A stretch of DNA of 64,000 nt, from NCBI RefSeq assembly GCF_025961225.1, contig NZ_JAOQNG010000001.1, positions 1,848,501-1,912,500 on the forward strand, written 5' to 3'. Of this stretch, positions 16,543-25,486 are shown piece after piece (position 1 is the first letter of the stretch; each line of letters starts with the position of its first letter). The position numbers were made by a program, and so were the translations under genes. The notes under the pieces are model-generated. The model was not told where the DNA came from and made no database searches. It saw only the letters and a program-made list of their open reading frames with translations. The stretch comes from Azospirillum canadense. GTDB taxonomy: Bacteria; Pseudomonadota; Alphaproteobacteria; Azospirillales; Azospirillaceae.

Positions 16543-17673
16543 TCAGGCCGGCAGGCGGAAGGACCCGTCCGGCTCCCCCAGGTCGTCGCCGTTGCGCTCC
16601 GCGCGGAAGCGGGCCGACATTTCGTAGGCGTGGCGGCGCATCCGCATGATGGAGCCGAGCGGTCGGTGCGCGGCAAGCCCGTGCCAGGGGCTGAAGGACA
16701 GCCGATCGTCCCCCGCCTTCGACCGCTCCGGACTCCAGGCCGTCTGCGGCTCCACGGTGATGCGGGCGACGGTGACGTAGGGGCTCTTCTCCTCCGGCCA
16801 CTCCACCGCGGCGTTTTCGATGGGCATGGTCTCCAGGTCGGTGCAGAGCTGCACCCGCAACTCCCACGTTCCGCCGGTCCGGCCGAAGAAGTCCACCACC
16901 GCCTCGCGCAGGCCGTCCGGCTTGCCGTTGACGTTCAAGGGCGCGCCGCTCAGCGCCATCAGTTCGTCCGACACCGGCACGACGCTGACCTTGGCCATGT
17001 ATTCGCCGTAGCGGATCGGCACCTGGCTGTAGAAGCGCTCGCCCAGGATGTGCCGTTCCGGTTCGCCGCCCATCGTCTTCAGCGTCACGCTCTGCCCGCC
17101 GAAGGCCTCCACCACCGCCTCCGCCCCGCGCAGCCCGGCGGACACCACCTTCTTCGCCGTCGGCGCGCGGTCGGTGGTCGCGGCCAGCAGCTTCAGGTTC
17201 CCCAGGAACGTCTTGCCGTCGGGCACCGCGAAGACCGGGCCGTTGACCAGCACGAAGTCCTGCGTCGTCTGCCTCTCCGATCCCGGCAGCCGCTCGCCCG
17301 GCACGCCCATCACCTTGATGGCGAAACCGCGCGGAGTCGACACGCTGTCGGGCAGGATGTCGCCTGGCGTGGTGGACAGGCGCATGACCACCGGATAGCG
17401 GTCCGCCCGCGCGAACATTCCCTGGGCCAGGACCGGCGGCAGCCCGTCCAGCACCTCCAGCTGCCCGACGAGCAATCCGTGGCTCTTCGCATGGACGCTG
17501 CGCAGGCCATGCCCGCCGTCCTTGTAGGTCGTCTTGCTGATCGACAGCAGGGTGTCCGCCAGCGCCGCGGCGGTTTCCGCCTCATCCGCCTCGGGTGTTT
17601 CGACGGAGGGGTCGTAGCGCAGCGGGTTGGATGGTGGAGTGCTGGGATGGCTGTTGGACACACTGCTGGACAC
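16543..17673 (-). CDS. Catalase-family haem protein (small, SrpA/y4iL-like)
   Basis: A 376-residue protein with a minimal catalase fold. The distal-side motif RSVHAKSHG retains the catalytic His, and DFVLVNGPVFAVPDG keeps the Asn region. The usual C-terminal haem-ligand signature of full-length catalases is replaced by FSPWHGLAAHRPLGSIMR, as in the small catalase-like subfamily. Hydrogen peroxide or organic peroxide handling is expected, not proven. The GTG at 17673 has GGAGA upstream. A sigma-EcfG-type promoter (17705-17730) sits about 30 bases upstream, making this a likely general stress response gene. Confidence 0.82.
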   Translation of the reverse strand: MSSSVSNSHPSTPPSNPLRYDPSVETPEADEAETAAALADTLLSISKTTYKDGGHGLRSVHAKSHGLLVGQLEVLDGLPPVLAQGMFARADRYPVVMRLSTTPGDILPDSVSTPRGFAIKVMGVPGERLPGSERQTTQDFVLVNGPVFAVPDGKTFLGNLKLLAATTDRAPTAKKVVSAGLRGAEAVVEAFGGQSVTLKTMGGEPERHILGERFYSQVPIRYGEYMAKVSVVPVSDELMALSGAPLNVNGKPDGLREAVVDFFGRTGGTWELRVQLCTDLETMPIENAAVEWPEEKSPYVTVARITVEPQTAWSPERSKAGDDRLSFSPWHGLAAHRPLGSIMRMRRHAYEMSARFRAERNGDDLGEPDGSFRLPA

Positions 17674-17704
17674 AGGGACATCTCCGGATAAGCAAAGCCG
17701 GGCC

Positions 17705-17730
17705 AACAGGCGGCACGCTACCGGTGTTCC
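17705..17730 (-). promoter_or_regulatory. Sigma-EcfG-type promoter of the catalase-family gene
   Basis: Reading the minus strand, GGAAC (17730-17726) is followed after 17 bases by TGTT (17708-17705), close to the alphaproteobacterial general stress consensus GGAAC-N16/17-CGTT. The predicted start point near 17698 leaves a leader of about 25 bases before the GTG start codon. It lies in the gap after the DUF429-like gene. Confidence 0.6.
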
Positions 17731-17736
17731 AACCGC

Positions 17737-18660
17737 TCAAGCGTTCGTGAGCGATCCGCCCCGCTCCCCCACGCCGAAGATCCACCCCTCCTGCCGGCGG
17801 GCGCGGGCGTCCATCGCGGGCGGGGTCCACACCTCCGGCCGGTCCGCCAGCCAGCGCATCCCGGCCGCGGAGACCAGCGCGTCGGCGTCATGGTCGGTGA
17901 CCGGACCGGAAAGCCGGGCCGGCGCCGATCCGAGAAAGGCGAGTGCCGCGTCCACGTCCTGGGCATCGCGGATCTTGCGCAGGCCGAAGCCGGCGCGCTT
18001 CAGGAACAGGCGCGGGTAGATCTCGCAGAAGACCATCTGGCTGGGCCGCAAGTCGTCGAAGGGCCAGACGGCAACCTGGTCCGGGGCGCGCCGCTTCAGG
18101 GCGCGCAGCATCCGCATGCCAGCCAAGGCCCCCTTTCCCACCTGCTTGGAGCCGATCAGCTTGTAGGGGCTCTGCGGGCTGCCGTAGCCATCGGCGCGGC
18201 ACATCCGCTCCGTCAGGCGGTGCGGATCCCGGTACCAGTCCGGCTGGAGGCCGGACCGCCAGAAGTCCGCGCCATAGTCCGGATGCTCCGCGAAGGCGCC
18301 CCCGGCGAAATCCGGCTCGCTGGCGGCCACCGCCTCGACACGGTCCCACAGGTCGAAGACCGTCGCGGCGTCCGGGTCCGGGAAGTAACGCGCGGCGATG
18401 TCGAAGGGCAGCGAGAAGGCGCAATCGATGCCGACCAGGGCCGGACCGCGCTCCAGTTCCCCCACCAGCCACGCGAAGATTTCGCTGCGCGACCACCAGC
18501 CGGCGGTTGGCTCGACGAGTCGCGGCGGGGCGTCGTCGGCCGGGCACTCCGCCACCGCGATTCCGGCATAGCGCCGTCCGCGCGCACCGGACCAGTCGAT
18601 GGCGATAAAGCGGGGGAAGGCAGGAACCTGTTCGCTCGTTTCGGCCAAGGAATGTCTCAC
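17737..18660 (-). CDS. DUF429-like hypothetical protein with IDWSGA motif
   Basis: A 307-residue soluble protein of unknown function. It opens with FIAIDWSGARGRRYAGIAVA, a strand with an acidic residue, and continues with VGIDCAFSLP. This pattern recalls the RNase-H-like fold of DUF429-type proteins. A late DHDADALVSAAGMRWLA resembles the terminal acidic motif of such folds. A nuclease-like activity is possible but not shown. No signal peptide or membrane helix. The neighbours (catalase-family gene downstream, HD-GYP gene divergent) do not clarify its role. Confidence 0.72.
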   Translation of the reverse strand: MRHSLAETSEQVPAFPRFIAIDWSGARGRRYAGIAVAECPADDAPPRLVEPTAGWWSRSEIFAWLVGELERGPALVGIDCAFSLPFDIAARYFPDPDAATVFDLWDRVEAVAASEPDFAGGAFAEHPDYGADFWRSGLQPDWYRDPHRLTERMCRADGYGSPQSPYKLIGSKQVGKGALAGMRMLRALKRRAPDQVAVWPFDDLRPSQMVFCEIYPRLFLKRAGFGLRKIRDAQDVDAALAFLGSAPARLSGPVTDHDADALVSAAGMRWLADRPEVWTPPAMDARARRQEGWIFGVGERGGSLTNA

Positions 18661-18782
18661 CGGTCAAAGGTCTGTTGGGGAATCGCGGGAATTTCCGCGC
18701 GTCGACAAAATGACCCTGGAGGCATGGGCGTCCCTGCGCAACACTGATCGGCCGTTGTCCGTCCCTCACGACCTGTCCTGCC

Positions 18783-19670
18783 ATGCCGAATTCCTCCCTC
18801 GCCAATCGCGTCGCGAGCGCCTACACCGTCGCCGGCACGGCTTGGATTCTGGTGAGCGGAGAGGCCGTGAACCGGATTTTCGGGGCGGACCTCTCGACCC
18901 ACAGCCTGTTTAAGATCGGCAAGGGCCTGCTGTTCGTCGCCGTCACCGCCGTCGCGCTGCGCTGGCTGCTGGTCCGCGAACTGAAGCGCCGGAGCGAGGC
19001 TGACGAGGCCAGGGTCAAGGCCACCGATCGTCTCGTCCTGTTGCTCCAGCAATCGGTGGAAGCCCTGTCGCACACGCTGAGCCAGCGCGATCCCTACACG
19101 GCCGGCCATCAGGCGCGCGTGTCTGCGTTATCGGTGGCAATCGCGGAGCGGATGGGCCTGCCGGCGGACAGGGTTGACGCGATCCGCACCGGCGCCCTGC
19201 TCCACGACGTCGGCAAGATCGCCATCCCCGCGGAGATCCTCTCCAAGCCGGGCCGGCTCAGCCCGGACGAGTTCAACCTCGTCAAGGGGCACGCCCGGAT
19301 CGGCACGACCATCGTCGCCAAGATCGACTTTGATGCCGCCGTCCATGCGATCGTCGGCCAGCACCATGAACGGCTGGACGGCAGCGGCTATCCGCAGGGC
19401 CTGCGCGGCGACGCGATTCCGCTGGAGGCGCGCATCGTGGCGGTCGCCGACATCGTGGAGGCCATGACCTCCCACCGCCCCTACCGTCCCGCCCTGGGCA
19501 TCGCGGCGGCGGAGGGGGAAATCCGCGCGCTCCGCGGGCACAAGCTCGACGCCGGGGCGGTGGACACCTGCCTTGCGGTCATCGCCGACGGGCTGGAGAA
19601 GGTCTGGCCGGACCACGGCGCGGTGCCGACGGATTTCCGGCCGATGTCGGTCATGAGTGCTGCTCCGTAA
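18783..19670 (+). CDS. HD-GYP domain protein, probable c-di-GMP phosphodiesterase
   Basis: A 295-residue membrane-anchored signalling enzyme. Two short hydrophobic helices in the first 65 residues (SAYTVAGTAWILVSG and GKGLLFVAVTAVALRWLLV) are followed by a cytoplasmic HD-GYP domain. The HD pair is at residues 141-142 (LLHDVGKIAIP), then GHARIG, QHHERLDGSGYPQGL with GYP at 202-204, and VADIVEAMTSHRPYRP. All metal-binding residues appear intact, so hydrolysis of cyclic di-GMP is likely. There is no receiver or PAS domain; the input may come through the membrane segment. Confidence 0.9.
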   Translation: MPNSSLANRVASAYTVAGTAWILVSGEAVNRIFGADLSTHSLFKIGKGLLFVAVTAVALRWLLVRELKRRSEADEARVKATDRLVLLLQQSVEALSHTLSQRDPYTAGHQARVSALSVAIAERMGLPADRVDAIRTGALLHDVGKIAIPAEILSKPGRLSPDEFNLVKGHARIGTTIVAKIDFDAAVHAIVGQHHERLDGSGYPQGLRGDAIPLEARIVAVADIVEAMTSHRPYRPALGIAAAEGEIRALRGHKLDAGAVDTCLAVIADGLEKVWPDHGAVPTDFRPMSVMSAAP

Positions 19671-19690
19671 CCGGCCATCTCCTGTTGGCG

Positions 19691-21013
19691 TCACCCCTCG
19701 CCGGTCTTCCTCTCCCGCAGCTTCGCCCAGTAGTCCTGGCGCTTCTTGATCTCGCGCTCGAATCCGCGCTCCACCGGCTGGTAGAAGTCGCGTCGCGCCA
19801 TGCCGTCTGGGAAGTAGTTCTGGCCGGAGAATCCATCGGCCGTGTCGTGGTCGTAAGCGTAGCCCTGCCCGTAGCCAATCTGCTTCATCAGCTTGGTCGG
19901 CGCGTTCAAGATGTGCTTGGGCGGCATCAGGCTGCCCGTCTCCTTGGCGGCGCGCACGGCACTCTTGTAAGCGGTGTAGCCGGCGTTCGACTTGGGCGCG
20001 GTGCCGAGATAGATGACCAGCTGCGCGATGGCCAACTCGCCCTCCGGGCTGCCCAGCCGCTCGTAGGCGTCCCAGGCGGCGATGGCTTGGGTCAGGGCGT
20101 TGGGATCGGCCATCCCGATGTCCTCCACCGCGAAGCGGGTCAGGCGGCGGGCGATGTAGCGCGGGTCCTCCCCGCCTTCCAACATGCGCGTGTACCAATA
20201 GAGCGCCGCGTCCGTGTCTGATCCCCGCAGCGACTTGTGCAGCGCGCTGATCAGGTTGTAATGCCCCTCCTGCGCCTTGTCGTAGAGCGGCGCGCGGCGC
20301 TGGATGGTGGTGGCGAGGCCGTTGTTGTCCAAAACCGTGCCTTCAGGCAGCGCGAACAGCTCCTCGCACAGGTTCAGGCAGAAGCGGCCGTCGCCGTCGG
20401 CCATCGCCTTCAGCGCGGCGCGCGCGTCCGGCTCCAGCGGCAGGGGGCGGCCCATCTCCGCCTCGGCGCGCGACAGCAGCTTTTCCAGCGCCGTGTCGTC
20501 CAGCCGGTTCAGCACGAAAACCTGGGCGCGGGACAGCAAGGCGGCGTTCAGCTCGAAAGACGGGTTTTCCGTCGTTGCACCCACCAGCGTGATGGTGCCG
20601 TCCTCGACATAGGGCAGGAATCCGTCCTGCTGCGACCGGTTGAAGCGGTGGATCTCGTCGATGAACAGCAGTGTGCCCTGACCCGCAACGCGGCGCGCCT
20701 TGGCCGCGTCGAAGACCTTGCGCAGGTCGGCGACTCCGGAGAAGACCGCGGACAGCGGTTCGAAATGCAGGTCGGTGGACTGGGCGAGCAGGCGCGCGAT
20801 GGTCGTCTTGCCGCAACCGGGCGGCCCCCACAGGATCATGGAGGCCAGCCGCCGCGCCGCGACCATCCGGCCGAGCGGCCCGTCAGGCTTCAGCAGATGC
20901 TCCTGCCCGACGACCTCGCCGAGGTTGCGCGGGCGCAGCCGGTCGGCCAGCGGGCGCGGGGCGCCCGCTTCGAACAGACCGCCGGTGCCACCGTTGTCGG
21001 CGCGCTTGCTCAT
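19691..21013 (-). CDS. rarA: Replication-associated recombination protein A (AAA+ ATPase)
   Basis: A 440-residue homologue of RarA/MgsA and eukaryotic WRNIP1. It opens PLADRLRPRNLGEVVGQEHLL, with Walker A GPPGCGKT at residues 63-70, Walker B FIDEIHRFNRSQQD, and sensor 1 GATTENPSFELNAALLSR. The conserved tetramerisation/clamp-loader-like C-terminal domain contains RGSDTDAALYWYTRML. RarA acts at stalled replication forks. The gene stands between the convergent HD-GYP gene and an unrelated lipoprotein gene downstream of a 21-base gap. Confidence 0.94.
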   Translation of the reverse strand: MSKRADNGGTGGLFEAGAPRPLADRLRPRNLGEVVGQEHLLKPDGPLGRMVAARRLASMILWGPPGCGKTTIARLLAQSTDLHFEPLSAVFSGVADLRKVFDAAKARRVAGQGTLLFIDEIHRFNRSQQDGFLPYVEDGTITLVGATTENPSFELNAALLSRAQVFVLNRLDDTALEKLLSRAEAEMGRPLPLEPDARAALKAMADGDGRFCLNLCEELFALPEGTVLDNNGLATTIQRRAPLYDKAQEGHYNLISALHKSLRGSDTDAALYWYTRMLEGGEDPRYIARRLTRFAVEDIGMADPNALTQAIAAWDAYERLGSPEGELAIAQLVIYLGTAPKSNAGYTAYKSAVRAAKETGSLMPPKHILNAPTKLMKQIGYGQGYAYDHDTADGFSGQNYFPDGMARRDFYQPVERGFEREIKKRQDYWAKLRERKTGEG

Positions 21014-21034
21014 CGCGAACCCAGGCTCACGACC

Positions 21035-21439
21035 TCAGCGGGTCGCCGCGCCGCAGCGCTGGTAGCACTGCCGCAGCTGGTACTGGCAATTGTCGCTCGG
21101 GGTGAAGGGCTCCATCCGGTCAGGGCGCTCCGCGCCGCTCTGCGCGCGGGCGGCGACCGAGTCCATGCAGGAGTTGTTGCTGCGCTCGCACTGCACGCGG
21201 CACGAGTCGCCGCTGCCGTCGCCCGTGCCGCCCAGGCGCAACGACTGGTCGTCCGTCCCCGGACGCGTCGCGGGCAGCGACCGCTGCGGGGCGGAGGTGC
21301 CGGGCGACGCGGTGGAGGCGGTCGGCGCCGGGCCACCGGCGGCGGGGCTGGATCGCCGCGTCGGGCCATCCGAACAGGCAGACAGCGCGACGAGGGCTAA
21401 GGCCAGCACCGGCCCAAGGATGGTGATCGGACGGAACAT
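21035..21439 (-). CDS. Small cysteine-containing lipoprotein, unknown function
   Basis: A 134-residue precursor. The N-terminus is hydrophobic and ends in the lipobox LSAC (lipidated Cys22). A Pro/Ser/Thr-rich linker follows, then a C-terminal segment with regular cysteines (CRVQCERSNNSCMD and CQYQLRQCYQRCG) that should form disulfide bonds in the periplasm. I do not recognise the family. The ATG at 21439 is preferred over the longer frame because the signal sequence then starts properly. It probably shares a transcript with rarA only by proximity. Confidence 0.65.
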   Translation of the reverse strand: MFRPITILGPVLALALVALSACSDGPTRRSSPAAGGPAPTASTASPGTSAPQRSLPATRPGTDDQSLRLGGTGDGSGDSCRVQCERSNNSCMDSVAARAQSGAERPDRMEPFTPSDNCQYQLRQCYQRCGAATR

Positions 21440-21551
21440 CGCGGCTACGGCTCCCATTGTTCTTGCACGGCCCCTGTGGTTGGCGGATGGTCCGGAATGG
21501 ACCGGCCGCGGGCTCGGCGCCCACTATGCCGGGAAGGCAAGCAATAAGGGA

Positions 21552-21824
21552 ATGACTCAAATGGGCCCCACCAGCGGAGGTCAGCCTCCACGCCGGCGCA
21601 GTTCGATCACCGTCTTCGTGGCCCTGCTCGCCATCGGCCTTGTGATGCTGGTCGGGCGCATGTTGGCACGGCCGGACGTCAGCGTCGGCGAACTCATCGT
21701 GCCGGTGCTGGGCGGCGCGGCGATGGCCGCCGCCATCGGCTTCATCGTGCTGCGCGACCGCCGCGAGCGTGCGGCCATGCCCCCGTCCCGGCGCGACTCG
21801 CAGGACCAGGGCGTGCCGGACTGA
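21552..21824 (+). CDS. Small two-helix membrane protein, unknown function
   Basis: A 90-residue protein with two hydrophobic helices: SITVFVALLAIGLVMLVG, and IVPVLGGAAMAAAIGFIVL ending in a basic RDRRERA. A Gly/Arg-rich N-terminal tail and a polar C-terminal tail complete it. The ATG at 21552 is close to AAGGGA; an ATG at 21561 has better spacing. I do not recognise the family. It lies between divergent and convergent minus-strand genes, so it must have its own promoter. Confidence 0.5.
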   Translation: MTQMGPTSGGQPPRRRSSITVFVALLAIGLVMLVGRMLARPDVSVGELIVPVLGGAAMAAAIGFIVLRDRRERAAMPPSRRDSQDQGVPD

Positions 21825-21860
21825 CGGTGCGGCGCCCCTCCACCCGGAGGGGCCACCGCT

Positions 21861-22439
21861 CTACACAAACTTGAAGCTGAGCAGGCCGCCGATGACGATC
21901 ACCAGCAGCACGGTGGTCACCAGCATCAGCCGCTTCTCGATGATGTCGCGCACCTGCGGCCCGTAGAAGTGCAGCAGGATGGCGATCATGTAGAATCGCG
22001 AGAATCGCGCCACGATCGAGCACAGGATGAACACCGTCAGATCGAGGTGCGCGAATCCGGCGGTGATCGTCAGCAGCTTGTAGGGAATCGGCGTAACGCC
22101 CTTCAGGATCAGGAACCAGGGGCCGAACTCGGCGAACATGTCCTGGAAGCGCTGGAACGAGTCCTGGGCGTTGTAGAAATCGATGATCAGGCGGCCGATG
22201 CTCTCGAACAGGTAGAAGCCGACGGCGTAGCCGAACAGCCCTCCGATCAGCGAGGCGAGCGCGCAGATGTTCGTGTAGCGCCAGAGCTTCTTCGGTTCCG
22301 ACAGGCACATCGGAACCAGCATCACGTCCGGCGGCAGCGGGAAGAAGGAGCTTTCCGCGAAGGAGATGCCGGCCATCCACCAGACGGCGTCCTTGCGTGC
22401 GGAGAGCTGCAAGATGCGATTGTAGAGAGGTTTCAGCAT
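21861..22439 (-). CDS. YqaA/DedA-type (VTT domain) membrane protein
   Basis: A 192-residue inner-membrane protein with about five hydrophobic segments. It has the VTT/DedA-like pattern: AGISFAESSFFPLPPDVMLVP near the start, a glycine-rich GGLFGYAVGFYLFE, then a re-entrant FGPWFLILKGVTPIPYKLLTITAG. DedA/YqaA proteins are linked to lipid transport and membrane homeostasis. The gene follows the ribosomal operon in the same direction but after a hairpin. A second, shorter YqaA-like protein is encoded at 29783. Confidence 0.82.
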   Translation of the reverse strand: MLKPLYNRILQLSARKDAVWWMAGISFAESSFFPLPPDVMLVPMCLSEPKKLWRYTNICALASLIGGLFGYAVGFYLFESIGRLIIDFYNAQDSFQRFQDMFAEFGPWFLILKGVTPIPYKLLTITAGFAHLDLTVFILCSIVARFSRFYMIAILLHFYGPQVRDIIEKRLMLVTTVLLVIVIGGLLSFKFV

Positions 22440-22487
22440 ACCGCGCGCGCGGCGCTCTCCCGTCCGTAGCGGAACCCAGACACCGGA

Positions 22488-22520
22488 AACCCTCCCACCG
22501 GGAATGAACCCGGAGGGAGG
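22488..22520. terminator. Hairpin between rplQ and the YqaA-type gene
   Basis: A CCCTCCC-x-CCGGG arm and a CCCGG-x-GGGAGGG arm flank an AT-rich loop. On the minus strand it is followed by TTTCC. It probably ends the ribosomal/rpoA transcript, about 80 bases after the rplQ stop. Boundaries are approximate. Confidence 0.45.
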
Positions 22521-22597
22521 GCCGGTCGATCACCCATATCGGTTGCCGAAGCCGCAGGGGCAATGGCAACGACAGGATTTCATCGGGTCTCTGAGAC

Positions 22598-23020
22598 TCA
22601 GGCCGCGGCCTCGGTCTCCTCGGCGATCTCCACCGGGCCGGAGTCCTGGCCCTTGGCATCGACGTCGCGGTCGACCAGCTCGATCACGCCCATGGCGGCG
22701 GCGTCGCCGTAGCGGAAGCCGGCCTTCAGAACGCGGGAGTAGCCGCCCTGGCGGTCCTTGTAGCGGTCGGCCAGCACGGTGAACAGCTTGGTCACCATCG
22801 CGTCGTCGCGCAGCTGCGCGAAGGCGAGACGGCGGTTGGCGAGGCCGCCCTTCTTGCCGAGCGTGATCAGGCGCTCGACGATCGGGCGCAGATCCTTGGC
22901 CTTCGGCAGGGTGGTCTTGATCTGCTCGTGCTTGATCAGCGCGTTCGCCATGTTCGAGAACATGGCCTTGCGGTGGCTGCTGGTCTTGCTGAACTTACGT
23001 CCGGAAACGCCGTGACGCAT
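22598..23020 (-). CDS. rplQ: 50S ribosomal protein L17
   Basis: A 140-residue L17 with the invariant N-terminus [20 protein letters not shown] and the [20 protein letters not shown] core. The acidic, Ala/Glu-rich C-terminal tail is longer than in E. coli, as is common in this class. It is the last gene of rpsM-rpsK-rpoA-rplQ, but an unusual gap of about 196 bases with a C-rich repeat separates it from rpoA. The start codon is backed by GGAGGA a few bases upstream. Confidence 0.97.
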   Translation of the reverse strand: MRHGVSGRKFSKTSSHRKAMFSNMANALIKHEQIKTTLPKAKDLRPIVERLITLGKKGGLANRRLAFAQLRDDAMVTKLFTVLADRYKDRQGGYSRVLKAGFRYGDAAAMGVIELVDRDVDAKGQDSGPVEIAEETEAAA

Positions 23021-23156
23021 GACGGTCCTCCTTCATGGCGTGGCCCCCCTCGGGGAGCCGGTGGTGAACCCCGCCGCCCATGCCGATCGGTTGTGGCCGA
23101 TGCGGCTGGTACGGCGCGGGGCGGGCCAGGTGCGGCCCTGGGAACTCATGGCCCCC

Positions 23157-23205
23157 TCCCCGACCCTCCCCCGCTTTCGCGTGAGAGGGATAGGGCGGTG
23201 GCAAA
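23157..23205. repeat. C-rich repeat inside the rpoA-rplQ gap
   Basis: CCCCTCCCCGACCCTCCCCCGC followed by a GC hairpin and GAGAGGG resembles the arms of the dispersed C/G-rich element. It sits in the 196-base gap between the co-transcribed rpoA and rplQ genes, where most relatives have only a short spacer. It may attenuate or process the transcript. Confidence 0.4.
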
Positions 23206-23216
23206 AACGACGAGAC

Positions 23217-24242
23217 TTAGTACGGCTCTTCCAGACGCTTGGCCAGCTCTTCGATGTTCTCCGGCGGCCAATTCGGGATTTCCATACCCAGGTGCAGACC
23301 CATCTGGGCCAGCACTTCCTTGATCTCGTTCAGCGACTTGCGGCCGAAGTTCGGGGTGCGGAGCATTTCCGCCTCGGTCTTCTGCACCAAGTCACCGATG
23401 TAGACGATGTTGTCGTTTTTCAGGCAGTTGGCCGAACGGACCGACAGTTCCAGCTCGTCCACCTTGCGGAGCAGGTTCTTGTTGAACGGAACCTCCTCGT
23501 GCTTCTCCTCGGCGACCGCGTGGGTCGGCTCCTCGAAGTTGATGAACAGCTGCAGCTGGTCCTGGAGGATGCGGGCGGCCAGAGCCACCGCGTCGTCCGG
23601 CTTCACAGCGCCGTTGGTCTCCACGACCATCGACAGGCGGTCATAGTCGGTGACCTGCCCGACGCGGGCGTTGTCGACCTTGTAGGACACCTTGCGGACC
23701 GGCGAGAACAGGGCGTCGACCGGGATCAGGCCGATCGGCGCGTCTTCCGGACGGTTCTGGCTGGCCGGGACGTAGCCCTTGCCGGTCTCGACCGTCAGTT
23801 CCATGTTCAGGCGGGCGCCGGCGTCCAGCGTGCAGATGACCAGATCCGGGTCCATCACCTGGATGTCCGCGCCGGTTTCGATCATGCCGGCCTTCACCTC
23901 GCCGGGGCCCTCGGCGCGCAGGCGCATGCGCTTCGGGCCGTCACCGCCCATGCGCAGGCCCATCGACTTGATGTTGAGGACGATGTCGGTCACGTCCTCG
24001 CGCACGCCGGGGATGGAGGAGAACTCGTGCAGCACGCCGTCGATGTGGATCGCCGTCACGGCGGCACCCTGCAGCGAGGAGAGCAGAACGCGGCGCAGCG
24101 CGTTGCCGAGCGTCAGGCCGAAGCCGCGCTCCAGCGGCTCAGCCACGACGGTGGCCGCGCGGTCGGCGTCGTCGCCGGGCTGGATGTCCAGCTTGTTCGG
24201 CTTGATCAGTTCCTGCCAGTTCTTCTGGAGAGCCACAGTCAT
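23217..24242 (-). CDS. rpoA: RNA polymerase alpha subunit
   Basis: A 341-residue alpha subunit. The N-terminal assembly domain has [21 protein letters not shown] and [16 protein letters not shown]. After a linker, the C-terminal DNA- and activator-binding domain has [34 protein letters not shown] and [10 protein letters not shown]. The start at 24242 ([17 protein letters not shown]) has AAGAGG just upstream; the frame is open further but not conserved. It is the central gene of the alpha-operon block. A 125-base spacer separates it from rpsK. Confidence 0.98.
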   Translation of the reverse strand: MTVALQKNWQELIKPNKLDIQPGDDADRAATVVAEPLERGFGLTLGNALRRVLLSSLQGAAVTAIHIDGVLHEFSSIPGVREDVTDIVLNIKSMGLRMGGDGPKRMRLRAEGPGEVKAGMIETGADIQVMDPDLVICTLDAGARLNMELTVETGKGYVPASQNRPEDAPIGLIPVDALFSPVRKVSYKVDNARVGQVTDYDRLSMVVETNGAVKPDDAVALAARILQDQLQLFINFEEPTHAVAEEKHEEVPFNKNLLRKVDELELSVRSANCLKNDNIVYIGDLVQKTEAEMLRTPNFGRKSLNEIKEVLAQMGLHLGMEIPNWPPENIEELAKRLEEPY

Positions 24243-24367
24243 AACCTCTTGCCATCTGTTGGACGCAGAACCGCGGGGACCGACCGTTCCCATCCGATGG
24301 CGCCGCGATGGCTGCGGCGCCTGTCCCGGAACGGTGGGTCCCCGCGGGTGCGGAGTTGAAACGATGC

Positions 24368-24766
24368 TTAGACGCGACGCTTCTTCGGCGGACGGACGCC
24401 GTTGTGCGGGATCGGCGTGACGTCGCGGATCGAGGTGATCTGGAAGCCGATCGACTGCAGGGCGCGCAGCGCCGACTCACGGCCCGAACCCGGACCCTTC
24501 ACCTCGACCTCGAGGGTCTTCATGCCGTGCTCCTGGGCCTTGCGGCCGGCGTCCTCGGCAGCCACCTGGGCGGCGTAGGGCGTCGACTTGCGCGAGCCCT
24601 TGAAGCCCATCGTGCCCGACGACGACCAGGCGATGGTGTTGCCCTGCGCGTCGGTGATGGTGATCATCGTGTTGTTGAAGGAGGCGTTCACGTGGGCGAC
24701 GCCGGCGGTGATGTTCTTGCGCTCACGACGGCGAAGACGCTGCGAAGCGGCTGAGGGCTTGGCCAT
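24368..24766 (-). CDS. rpsK: 30S ribosomal protein S11
   Basis: A 132-residue S11 with the characteristic [39 protein letters not shown] and the basic C-terminus [10 protein letters not shown]. The protein forms part of the platform of the small subunit. It follows rpsM after 15 bases and precedes rpoA, as in most bacteria. Confidence 0.98.
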   Translation of the reverse strand: MAKPSAASQRLRRRERKNITAGVAHVNASFNNTMITITDAQGNTIAWSSSGTMGFKGSRKSTPYAAQVAAEDAGRKAQEHGMKTLEVEVKGPGSGRESALRALQSIGFQITSIRDVTPIPHNGVRPPKKRRV

Positions 24767-24781
24767 GGTCGGTTCGTCCTC

Positions 24782-25150
24782 TTACTTCTTCTTGCCGGCG
24801 ATCGGCTTGGCCGGACCCTTGCGGGTACGGGCGTTCGTGTGGGTGCGCTGGCCGTGGACCGGCAGGCCCTTGCGGTGACGCAGGCCGCGGTAGCAGGCCA
24901 TGTCCATCAGACGCTTGATGTTCATCGCGACCGAACGGCGCAGGTCGCCTTCGACCTGGTATTCGGCGTCGATGGTCTCGCGGATCTTCAGGATCTCGTC
25001 GTCGGTCAGCTGGTTCACGCGGCGCTCGGCCGGGATGCTCAGCTTCGTGCAGATTTCCTTGGCCTTGAACGGGCCAATGCCATGGATGTAGGTCAACCCG
25101 ATCTCCACACGCTTCTGCGCGGGGATGTTGACGCCAGCGATACGCGCCAC
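24782..25150 (-). CDS. rpsM: 30S ribosomal protein S13
   Basis: A 122-residue S13 starting [19 protein letters not shown], with [14 protein letters not shown] and [19 protein letters not shown], and a Lys-rich tail ending AGKKK. The GTG start at 25150 has GAGGAGAG upstream. It is the first gene of the block here and has its own strong promoter. In most bacteria secY and adk lie directly upstream, but here the divergent pyk gene does. Confidence 0.97.
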   Translation of the reverse strand: MARIAGVNIPAQKRVEIGLTYIHGIGPFKAKEICTKLSIPAERRVNQLTDDEILKIRETIDAEYQVEGDLRRSVAMNIKRLMDMACYRGLRHRKGLPVHGQRTHTNARTRKGPAKPIAGKKK

Positions 25151-25284
25151 GCCTGCTCTCCTCGATATCTCAACGGCAACCCTTGTGGGCTGCCTACACA
25201 CCGATTGTTTCCCAAAAATCGGGGGACCCGACTTCGGGACGCAAAAGATACCCGCCGGCCCGTCTGGGCGGCAGGGAGGGTGCG

Positions 25285-25312
25285 AATATAGAAAAAGTCG
25301 AAATCTTGTCAA
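25285..25312 (-). promoter_or_regulatory. Sigma-70 promoter of the rpsM-rpsK-rpoA-rplQ operon
   Basis: On the minus strand, TTGACA (25312-25307) and TATATT (25290-25285) are separated by 16 bases, a near-consensus housekeeping promoter. The transcript would have a leader of about 130 bases before rpsM. In it, GGCAGCC and GGTTGCC can form a seven-pair hairpin just upstream of the ribosome binding site, a possible site for autoregulation. Confidence 0.75.
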
Positions 25313-25388
25313 GGCGATTCCGCAACGACCGGCGCCGTTCGATCGTACAATTCGCGACGCCCGCGCAACGCCTGCGGCTTTCCCGCCG

Positions 25389-25417
25389 TTGACAAGCATC
25401 GCCCCAGCTTCTGAGAT
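25389..25417 (+). promoter_or_regulatory. Possible sigma-70 promoter of pyk
   Basis: TTGACA at 25389-25394 and TGAGAT at 25412-25417 with 17-base spacing, about 70 bases before the pyk ATG. The -35 is perfect, the -10 mediocre. The remaining bases between the two divergent promoters show no further feature. Confidence 0.45.
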
Positions 25418-25486
25418 GCGCAAGCGCGATGGGCAAACCCGCGCGGCAACCACCCCTCCGCAGGCACGATCCCGAAGGCACGACCG

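Noticed and set aside
21434..21470. GGAAC followed by GTT upstream of the small lipoprotein
   Set aside because: The distance is wrong (21 rather than 17-18 bases) and the motif overlaps the start of the gene on the other strand.
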